A DNA stretch of 9,015 nucleotides, taken from Sphingomonadaceae bacterium. Its GTDB lineage: Bacteria > Pseudomonadota > Alphaproteobacteria > Sphingomonadales > Sphingomonadaceae. Location: contig CANFIV010000035.1 in the NCBI GenBank assembly GCA_947446935.1, positions 1-9,015 on the forward strand, written 5' to 3'. Positions 1 to 4,921 of this stretch are shown one piece after another (positions within the stretch are counted from its first letter, which is position 1; each line of letters begins with the position of its first letter). The position numbers and the translations under genes are program-made. Under the pieces are notes generated by a model, which was given only the letters and a program-made list of their open reading frames with translations, was not told the DNA's origin and did not search any database.

Positions 1-665
1 CGCACCGAGGCGCTGAGGTTCAACCGATCGAGCTGGAGGCGGCGTTTCACGCGGATCCGCGTCTCGATCATGAAGAAGGTCATCAGCACGGTGAGCAGCG
101 TTTCGAGCACGACGCTTGGCGTGGCAAACGCAACCTGTTCGATCACAGAAGGCGTGGCGAGCACCACCTCGCGCGTGCTGTGTCCGGTCAGGCGGGCGAG
201 CTGGCGGTTGAAATCATTGATCCAGGCGAGGTTGCCGCGCAGTTCGGCAAAGCGGCGCCCGACCACATTGAGCATGTCGGGCACCTGATCGACCATATTG
301 AAGGCAGGCTGCAGGATGAGGGCGAGCGCCGCGACGATCACTGCCGCTATGGTCAGGATGGCGATCAGCGAGGCCAGCATGCCGGGAAGGCCAAGCCGGG
401 TCAGCCGATCCGCCAGCGGCGCGAGCACGATGGTGATGACTACTGCGATGACCGGCGGCAGGAACACCACTGAACCGATCGACAGCACGAAAGGCAGCGC
501 CATGAACAGGCCCGCCATCAACAGCAGCACGATCGCCGACTGGAGCCGCGCGCGGGCATCGCCGGGCCAATCGCCCATGTCATCTGCCCGGCGCATGGGT
601 GTAGCGGCAAGCGCCAGGGGGGTGGGCTCGTCAAGCGGCAGTTCGGGGTTGGGCATATCGGCCAT
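1..665 (-). CDS. AI-2E family transporter, N-terminal part (cut by the window edge)
   Basis: About 221 codons are visible, read from the complementary strand; the C-terminal part lies outside the window. The family (Pfam AI-2E_transport) comprises polytopic inner-membrane proteins assigned to autoinducer-2 export, Na+/H+ antiport or unknown export, so the substrate cannot be stated. The N-terminal 40 residues are hydrophilic and proline/acid-rich. Hydrophobic segments follow at about residues 43-62, 64-85, 95-119 and 184-201. After the second comes the family-typical LAPLADRLTRLGLPGMLASL (81-100), then a soluble stretch with an amphipathic, probably periplasmic, character (about 120-180). The start is uncertain. 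The ATG at 665 lacks a clear Shine-Dalgarno; a TTG at 677 sits 5 bases after a G-run (683-688), and another ATG lies at 656. It may be co-transcribed with the GNAT gene 137 bp upstream, as no strong promoter is visible in the gap. Confidence 0.85.
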   Translation of the reverse strand, partial: MADMPNPELPLDEPTPLALAATPMRRADDMGDWPGDARARLQSAIVLLLMAGLFMALPFVLSIGSVVFLPPVIAVVITIVLAPLADRLTRLGLPGMLASLIAILTIAAVIVAALALILQPAFNMVDQVPDMLNVVGRRFAELRGNLAWINDFNRQLARLTGHSTREVVLATPSVIEQVAFATPSVVLETLLTVLMTFFMIETRIRVKRRLQLDRLNLSASV

Positions 666-707
666 GTCGCGGCGCAATCTGGCCCCCCACTGTGGCAGGA
701 TCAAGAC

Positions 708-722
708 CCTTTGGCTCAAAGG
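708..722 (-). terminator. Small perfect hairpin between the GNAT and transporter genes
   Basis: On the minus strand CCTTTG-AGC-CAAAGG forms a perfect 6-bp stem with a 3-base loop, followed by GTCTTG rather than a T-run. It lies in the 137-bp gap downstream of the GNAT gene and upstream of the transporter. It could be a weak terminator or attenuator, or chance; there is no U-tract to make it a convincing intrinsic terminator. Confidence 0.25.
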
Positions 723-756
723 CTTAGGAGAATTTCAACCATCCGCCCCGGCCGTG

Positions 757-808
757 CGCCAGCTCATCGTGCCAGCTCACCATACCGGCTTACTGTGCCG
801 GCTTACTG
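757..808. repeat. Degenerate tandem repeat, four 13-bp units, spanning the GNAT stop codon
   Basis: Read on the minus strand the four consecutive units are CAGTAAGCCGGCA (808-796), CAGTAAGCCGGTA (795-783), TGGTGAGCTGGCA (782-770) and CGATGAGCTGGCG (769-757). Units 1 and 2 differ at one base; units 3 and 4 differ at three. The shared core is T-R-A-G-C-Y-G-G. The first unit contains the last Gln codon and the TAA stop of the GNAT gene, so the repeat begins at the end of the coding region and continues into the 3' untranslated part. Because 13 is not a multiple of three, loss or gain of a unit would not simply lengthen the protein. Confidence 0.8.
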
Positions 809-1981
809 GGCCAGCGGTTTGCCGTAGATCATGTATTCCTTGTTCACGTGGCTCTCGATGGCATCGGCAATCGCCACCATCCCCTGGTTGTCATCGAGAA
901 TCCAGCCGATCTCGCCGCGGCTGGCGCCATAGCGGGTCACGGCGTTGCGGCGAATGTACTCGATCATCATGAAAGCAAGCTGGCTGGCAAGGCGCGAGGA
1001 CTGCAGGCGCTTGCGCACCCCCATCAACGGCACGCGCATCGTGCGCACACGGGGATTGCGCAGCCAGAGCAGCAGCTTGGCCCAGTTGAACGGGAACAGG
1101 GATCCGCCCATCGGCTTCAGCACTTCGTTGAGATCGGGCAGCGTCATCATGAAGGCCACCGGCTCGCCGTCATACTCGGCGACCATGATGAGGTCCTCGC
1201 GCACGATCGGTTTGAACTTCTTGCCCGCGTAGGCGATCTCGGTGTCGGTGAACGGCACGAAGCCCCAGTTGTCGGACCAGGCATCGTTGAGGATGTCGAG
1301 GATCAGGCGCGCTTCGGAATCGAACTTGCTCTTGTCCACGCCTCGTATGCGAATGCGCGGGTTCTTCTCGCCCGAGGATACCACGCGCTGGATCAGTGGT
1401 GGAAACTCGTGCGTGATATCAAGCTCGTAAGTCAGCAGCCGCTTGGCGGGGGTGTAGCCCAGCGCCTCGATATAGGCAGGATAGCGCTTGCTCTGGTGGC
1501 CCATCATCACCGTGGGTGATTGATCGAAGCCGCTGATGAGCTGGCCCGGCTCTTCCCAGATCGACATCGAGATCGGCGCGAGCACGCGGTCCATGCCCTT
1601 TTCGCGCAGCCAGTCCTCAGCGCGCCGGATCAGCGCCTGCGCGGTGGCTTCGTCTTCCGCCTCAAGCAGGCCCCAATTGCCCACGCCCGGACCCATGCCC
1701 TGCACCGGGTCCATCGCAATCGCCAGCTTGTCGATATGCGCCGAGATGCGCCCGACCACTGCGCCGCCGCGCCGCGCCAGGAAGAGCTGGACATCGGCAT
1801 GCTCGAAGAACGGGTTCTTGCCCGGAGTGATCAGCTCGATCGCCTCCATCCTGAGCGGCGGAACCCAGACCGGATCATCGCGATTGATCCGATAGGCCAG
1901 GTCCACAAAGGCAATGCGATCGGCCTTGCTGGAAACGGGCGTGATGCTTACTTCGCCAGGAGCGCTGGTATTGCCGGCCAC
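803..1981 (-). CDS. GNAT-fold N-acyltransferase-like protein, two-lobed (possible lipid acyltransferase)
   Basis: The product is 392 residues, about twice a single GNAT domain. Two GNAT-like halves can be seen. The first has a strand-turn-strand LFLARRGGAVVGRISAHID at about 67-85. The second has the equivalent LIMVAEYDGEPVAFMMTLPD at about 264-283 and ends in the family-typical GEIGWILDDNQGMVA (356-370) and KEYMIYGKPL (381-390). No transmembrane segment or signal peptide is evident, so it should be cytosolic or peripheral. The start is GTG, preceded by AAAGG seven bases upstream (1993-1989); no in-frame ATG precedes it before an upstream TGA. Related alphaproteobacterial proteins are usually annotated only as GNAT or hypothetical proteins. 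The divergent desaturase gene suggests lipid metabolism. In sphingolipid-making alphaproteobacteria an acyl-CoA N-acyltransferase-like protein acts as ceramide synthase (bCerS, Caulobacter), so that role is possible here but is inference. It does not look like a small-molecule acetyltransferase. Confidence 0.8.
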   Translation of the reverse strand: MAGNTSAPGEVSITPVSSKADRIAFVDLAYRINRDDPVWVPPLRMEAIELITPGKNPFFEHADVQLFLARRGGAVVGRISAHIDKLAIAMDPVQGMGPGVGNWGLLEAEDEATAQALIRRAEDWLREKGMDRVLAPISMSIWEEPGQLISGFDQSPTVMMGHQSKRYPAYIEALGYTPAKRLLTYELDITHEFPPLIQRVVSSGEKNPRIRIRGVDKSKFDSEARLILDILNDAWSDNWGFVPFTDTEIAYAGKKFKPIVREDLIMVAEYDGEPVAFMMTLPDLNEVLKPMGGSLFPFNWAKLLLWLRNPRVRTMRVPLMGVRKRLQSSRLASQLAFMMIEYIRRNAVTRYGASRGEIGWILDDNQGMVAIADAIESHVNKEYMIYGKPLAQ

Positions 1982-2045
1982 GATCTTGCCTTTGTTTGGA
2001 ATTAGACGGGTAGGGAAAGGCGACCTGCGTTTGCCCGTGCCGGAT

Positions 2046-2059
2046 TGTCAAGCTTGGCA
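2046..2059. promoter_or_regulatory. Dyad in the divergent GNAT/desaturase intergenic region, candidate operator
   Basis: TGTCAAGCTTGGCA is a 14-bp inverted repeat with one mismatched pair, centred on CAAGCTTG. Its left arm on the minus strand reads a consensus -35, TTGACA (2051-2046), pointing towards the GNAT gene. Its right arm on the plus strand reads TTGGCA (2054-2059), pointing towards the desaturase. No good -10 is seen at normal spacing for the minus direction; in the plus direction TACGAT (2075-2080) follows after a short 15-base spacer. The promoter assignment is therefore tentative. The 134-bp gap must contain the start signals for both genes. Confidence 0.3.
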
Positions 2060-2115
2060 TCAGGCGGAACGGGATACGATCGGCAGCCTCGACGAGTCTA
2101 CTGGGAACGATTTGC

Positions 2116-3231
2116 ATGCTTGCCTCGGACACTTTCGATACAGCCCCGAGCGCTGTGCCACCCGCGCCGCCGGAAGGCAGCGCGGCGATGCAGGCCGCTG
2201 CTACGCTGGCACGCACGCCCGACGACAAGGCCATGCTGCGCGCTGCGGTGGAGCTGACTCGCGACCTTGCGCCGGCACGCGGCGCGATCTTCTGGCCCGA
2301 TATGCTGATTTCGGCGTTTGTGGGGTACGCCTCGCTCGCCGGGGCGATCCTTGCGCAGAATGGCTGGGCCATGGCGGCCTTCGCGCTGGTTTCCGCGCTC
2401 ATGCTCTATCGTGCGCTGCTGTTCATCCACGAGCTTTCGCATATTCACAAGGACGCGCTGCCGGGCTTTCGGCTCGGCTGGAATCTGCTTGTGGGCATTC
2501 CTCTGCTCACGCCTTCGTTCATGTATGAAGGTGTCCATCCGCTGCACCACGCGCGCACCCGTTATGGCACGGCGGAAGATCCCGAGTATCTGCCGCTCGC
2601 GCTGATGAAGCCGTGGTCGTTGCCGGTGTTCCTGCTCACCGCGTTGCTGCTGCCGGTGGCCTTGCTGATACGCTCGGCCGTGCTCGTTCCGCTCGGCGCG
2701 CTGGTCCCGCCGCTGCGGGAACTGGTGTGGGCGCGTGCCTCGGCTCTCGCGATCAACCCTGCCTTCCGCCGCCGCCCGCCTGAAGGCGCCTTCGCGCGCA
2801 TGGTGCTATGGCAGGAAGCGGGCGCTTCGGGTTGGGCGTGGTTCGTGCTTGGCTGGTCGGCGACGCACAGCTGGCGGCCTCTGGTGATCGCGCTGGGGGT
2901 GATCGCACTCGGTGCAGTGCTCAACCAGACGCGGACGCTGGTCGCGCATCTGTGGGAGAACGAGGGCGAAACAATGACCGTGACCGGGCAGTATCTCGAT
3001 TCGGTCAACGTACCGCCGCCGGGCTGGGTGACAGTGCTCTGGGCCCCGGTCGGCTTGCGCTACCACGCGTTGCACCACTTGCTGCCAAGCCTGCCCTACC
3101 ATGCGCTTGGCGAAGCGCACCGCCGACTTTGCGCGGAACTCGGCGGTGGCTCGACGTATGCGCGCTCGAACTATCCGGGGCTGTTTCCGCTGCTCGGTCG
3201 GCTGGTGCGCAGCACGATGGGTGCGCGCTGA
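2116..3231 (+). CDS. Membrane fatty acid desaturase / hydroxylase family protein
   Basis: The 371-residue product is an integral-membrane, non-heme di-iron desaturase-type enzyme, which would introduce a double bond (or hydroxyl) into an acyl chain using O2. The histidine clusters are visible: HELSH (105-109, with H111 close by), HPLHH (141-145) and YHALHHLLPSLPYHAL (316-331, H317/H320/H321), plus H278 in LVAHLW. Hydrophobic helices lie at about 62-104, 119-133, 167-198, 238-270 and 303-313, in the family's usual arrangement. The first 55 residues are a soluble Ala/Pro-rich leader. The ATG at 2116 is preceded by a weak TGGGA about ten bases upstream. It diverges from the GNAT-like gene and ends 3 bases from the convergent permease gene. 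Whether the substrate is a phospholipid acyl chain, acyl-CoA or a sphingoid/ceramide chain cannot be told from sequence; carotenoid-modifying relatives also share these boxes. Confidence 0.85.
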   Translation: MLASDTFDTAPSAVPPAPPEGSAAMQAAATLARTPDDKAMLRAAVELTRDLAPARGAIFWPDMLISAFVGYASLAGAILAQNGWAMAAFALVSALMLYRALLFIHELSHIHKDALPGFRLGWNLLVGIPLLTPSFMYEGVHPLHHARTRYGTAEDPEYLPLALMKPWSLPVFLLTALLLPVALLIRSAVLVPLGALVPPLRELVWARASALAINPAFRRRPPEGAFARMVLWQEAGASGWAWFVLGWSATHSWRPLVIALGVIALGAVLNQTRTLVAHLWENEGETMTVTGQYLDSVNVPPPGWVTVLWAPVGLRYHALHHLLPSLPYHALGEAHRRLCAELGGGSTYARSNYPGLFPLLGRLVRSTMGAR

Positions 3232-3234
3232 GCC

Positions 3235-4011
3235 TTATCGCATCACGGCGACATAAATCCCGACGGCGATGACCAGCAGGGCAAAGCCGCGCTCGACAAG
3301 CCCCCGCCGCGCAGCGAGCTGTTTTGCTCCGGCCAGCCCTATTGCGGCACCGACCAATCCGCCGGCGACAAGCAGAGCAACCAGCGGCCATTCGACGAAG
3401 CCGGAGAGCGCATATGACGTGGCGGTCGTCGCGCCCAGTGCGGCGACGACAACGAGTGACGTGCCAGAGGCATAGCGCATCGGCATGGCCGTGGCGGCGA
3501 TCAAGCCGGGCACGATCAGGAACCCGCCGCCGATTCCGAAGAAGCCGGCCAAGAGGCCCGTGCCAAAGCCGATGGCGATGAGGCGCGGCAGCAGTTGCGA
3601 CGCGCTCGTACGGGTGAGCCGCACATCTGCGCGCTCTTCGCCGCTGCGCGGGCGGAGCATGGACAGGCCCACGCCGATCATCAGCAGGCCGAACAGCATC
3701 AGCAAGCGCTTGCCATCGAGCGCCTTGCCAATCTCGGCCCCGATCGCAGCGCCGATAACGCCGGACAGCGCAAAAACCCCGGCGCAGCGCCATTTGACCG
3801 TCCCCGCACGGGCATGGCCCGCAAGGCCGACGAGCGCGTTGAGCGTGACCGCCACCGCACTGGTGCCCACGGCAGCGTGGGCCGAGGCCACGCCCACGCC
3901 GTAGACCAGCAGCGGCGTCATCAGGATTGATCCACCCGCGCCAAGGCCAGCGAGGATCGCTCCGATCAGGGCGCCACTGGCCAGCGCTGCGATGATCGTT
4001 TCCACCAGCAC
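3235..4011 (-). CDS. TauE/SafE-family sulfite/sulfur-anion permease
   Basis: The 258-residue polytopic membrane protein belongs to the TauE/SafE family (formerly DUF81), implicated in export of sulfite, sulfoacetate and related anions. The family's internal duplication is clear. GLGAGGSILMTPLLV (22-36) with GTSAVAV (49-55) in the first half matches GIGGGFLIVPGLI (159-171) with GTSLVVV (183-189) in the second. A charged loop (about 119-137, RPRSGEERADVRLTRT) separates the halves, and about eight hydrophobic segments are visible. The start is GTG, three bases after the rhodanese stop codon, with AGGCGG eight bases upstream, which implies translational coupling. It is the last gene of the ArsR-rhodanese-permease operon. 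The inferred role is to remove sulfite or thiosulfate made by the neighbouring persulfide dioxygenase and rhodanese. Confidence 0.9.
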   Translation of the reverse strand: MLVETIIAALASGALIGAILAGLGAGGSILMTPLLVYGVGVASAHAAVGTSAVAVTLNALVGLAGHARAGTVKWRCAGVFALSGVIGAAIGAEIGKALDGKRLLMLFGLLMIGVGLSMLRPRSGEERADVRLTRTSASQLLPRLIAIGFGTGLLAGFFGIGGGFLIVPGLIAATAMPMRYASGTSLVVVAALGATTATSYALSGFVEWPLVALLVAGGLVGAAIGLAGAKQLAARRGLVERGFALLVIAVGIYVAVMR

Positions 4012-4014
4012 GTG

Positions 4015-4527
4015 TCAGGCCGCCTGCCGCCGGTTCCATGGCATCATGGCCAGGAGCCGCGCCATGCCGCACCAGCCGGTGCTGCCGGCGAAGACGAGGC
4101 CTGCGCCGACAAATGCGGCAAGGCCCAGAAAGGCGGTCTGGACGGTGAGGCCGAGCACGACACCCAGCACGACCAACGAACCCGCCGTGATCTGCACCTG
4201 GCGCATGATTTCGATCGGGGCCTTGCGGTCTTCAGTCACAGGCAGCCCTGCCGCGCGCCACGCGTCGAGTCCGCCCTCAAGCAGATAGGCCGGGCAGTCC
4301 GCCGCGGCGGCGAGCCGGGCCGCGTTGGCCCCGGTGCGCATACCGGTGCGGCAATGGTAGACCACGGCAGGTGCGTCTTCGATCCGGCCCAGCGTATCGA
4401 GCGGGCGGTTTTGGGCACCTGGAATGCTGGCGCGAGCGTGCTCGTCCGGGGCGCGGATATCGATCAGGGCGGCACCGGAGGCGATCAGGCGACGCGCCTC
4501 GTCCGGGGTGATCGTGGGCAAGGTCAT
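4015..4527 (-). CDS. Membrane-anchored rhodanese (YgaP-like sulfurtransferase)
   Basis: The 170-residue product joins a single rhodanese domain (about 5-98) to two C-terminal transmembrane helices (about 112-130 and 133-149), the layout of E. coli YgaP (rhodanese plus DUF2892). The active-site loop is CRTGMRT with catalytic Cys59, which would carry a persulfide. IDIRAPDEHARASIPGA (22-38) and EGGLDAWRAAGLPV (84-97) are conserved rhodanese landmarks. The C-terminal GWCGMARLLAMMPWN (151-165) is typical of the YgaP-like membrane domain and adds Cys153. Rhodaneses transfer sulfane sulfur between thiosulfate, glutathione persulfide, sulfite or cyanide. In this operon the likely reaction is persulfide plus sulfite giving thiosulfate, complementing the divergent dioxygenase. 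The ATG lies four bases after the ArsR stop (TGATCCCATG), with AAGGA nine bases upstream inside that gene. Confidence 0.92.
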   Translation of the reverse strand: MTLPTITPDEARRLIASGAALIDIRAPDEHARASIPGAQNRPLDTLGRIEDAPAVVYHCRTGMRTGANAARLAAAADCPAYLLEGGLDAWRAAGLPVTEDRKAPIEIMRQVQITAGSLVVLGVVLGLTVQTAFLGLAAFVGAGLVFAGSTGWCGMARLLAMMPWNRRQAA

Positions 4528-4531
4528 GGGA

Positions 4532-4852
4532 TCAGTCCTTCGCGCAGTAGAGTTGGTAGAGCGTGCCGAGCAGGGTTTCGATCCGGGGGTCGGCGATGCG
4601 GTAGCGCAGCACTTGTGCCTCGCGCGTGAAAGTCACCAGACCCTCTTCGCGCATGATCGCGAGGTGCTGTGAAAGCGCCGATTGCGACAGGCCAACCAGC
4701 GCGGCGAGTTCGCCAACCTTGGTTTCGCCGCGTTCGACAAGGGTGCACAAAACCATGAGGCGGCGCGAATTGGCGAGGCTGCGCATGATCGCCGCAACGG
4801 CGGTCGCATTCGCTTCAAATGCCGCGAGTTCGAGGGGAGGGTGGATCGTCAT
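4532..4852 (-). CDS. bigR: ArsR-family transcriptional repressor, BigR/SqrR-like persulfide sensor
   Basis: The 106-residue winged-helix protein has the ArsR recognition region GLSQSALSQHLAIMREEGLV (54-73) and a wing (REAQVLRYRIAD, 77-88). Two cysteines, C36 in RLMVLCTL and C103 in LYQLYC, are placed like the pair that forms a di/tetrasulfide bridge in BigR and SqrR. The ELCVCDL metal site of ArsR/SmtB is absent (the equivalent region reads ETKVGELA), so metal sensing is unlikely. The predicted action is to repress both its own operon and the divergent persulfide dioxygenase until persulfide or sulfide oxidises the cysteines. The ATG at 4852 falls where the upstream promoter predicts transcription to start, so the mRNA may be leaderless; the AAAGGG next to it is too close to serve as a standard Shine-Dalgarno. 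Assignment to the BigR/SqrR group rests on the cysteine positions and gene context. Confidence 0.9.
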   Translation of the reverse strand: MTIHPPLELAAFEANATAVAAIMRSLANSRRLMVLCTLVERGETKVGELAALVGLSQSALSQHLAIMREEGLVTFTREAQVLRYRIADPRIETLLGTLYQLYCAKD

Positions 4853-4858
4853 GGGCCC

Positions 4859-4886
4859 TTTATATCAGGTATTGCTAATTTAGCAA
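4859..4886 (-). promoter_or_regulatory. Promoter of the repressor-rhodanese-permease operon
   Basis: On the minus strand TTGCTA (4886-4881) and TATAAA (4864-4859) are separated by 16 bases. Transcription would begin about seven bases after the -10, at or next to A4852, the first base of the repressor ATG. Its -35 lies in one arm of the operator palindrome and its spacer crosses the other arm. Confidence 0.65.
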
Positions 4887-4897
4887 ATACTAATATA
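4861..4897. promoter_or_regulatory. 37-bp quasi-palindromic operator between the repressor and persulfide dioxygenase
   Basis: The core TTGCTAATTTAGCAA (4872-4886) is a perfect 15-bp palindrome centred on T4879. Outer arms beginning TATAT and ending ATATA extend it to 37 bp, with 14 of 18 base pairs symmetrical. It is AT-rich inside a GC-rich genome and lies exactly between the divergent ArsR-type repressor and its presumed target, where BigR-type proteins are known to bind. A bound dimer would cover the -35 elements of both promoters. Confidence 0.85.
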
Positions 4898-4899
4898 AT
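4872..4899 (+). promoter_or_regulatory. Promoter of the persulfide dioxygenase gene
   Basis: TTGCTA (4872-4877) and a perfect TATAAT (4894-4899) are separated by 16 bases. The expected transcription start is near 4906, just upstream of the Shine-Dalgarno AAAGGA. This excludes the in-frame ATG at 4898 as a start, since it overlaps the -10. The -35 is the left arm of the palindromic operator. Confidence 0.75.
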
Positions 4900-4907
4900 G
4901 GCTCGCG

Positions 4908-4913
4908 AAAGGA
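4908..4913 (+). promoter_or_regulatory. Ribosome binding site that fixes the persulfide dioxygenase start
   Basis: AAAGGA sits eight bases before ATG 4922. It favours that start over the in-frame ATG at 4898, which lies upstream of this site, and over the much longer open frame reaching back to 4682. Confidence 0.8.
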
Positions 4914-4921
4914 CCTCCCCC

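Noticed and set aside
298..972. A 224-codon plus-strand frame opposite the AI-2E transporter and the GNAT gene end.
   Set aside because: It crosses two well-supported minus-strand genes and the intergenic repeat, and shows Ser/Arg-rich shadow composition.
3005..4072. A 355-codon minus-strand frame overlapping the TauE/SafE gene in another phase.
   Set aside because: Its translation is rich in Arg, Ala and Cys with no membrane helices or known motif, and it covers a clearly recognisable permease on the same strand. It is a high-GC shadow frame.
4532..4852. Arsenic or metal sensing by the ArsR-family protein.
   Set aside because: The ELCVCDL-type metal site is missing, while the cysteine pair and neighbours match persulfide sensors of the BigR/SqrR group.
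4682..4921. N-terminal extension of the persulfide dioxygenase back to 4682, or start at ATG 4898.
   Set aside because: The extension lies antisense to the repressor gene and across the operator; ATG 4898 overlaps the -10 TATAAT. AAAGGA at 4908-4913 and the family N-terminus point to 4922.
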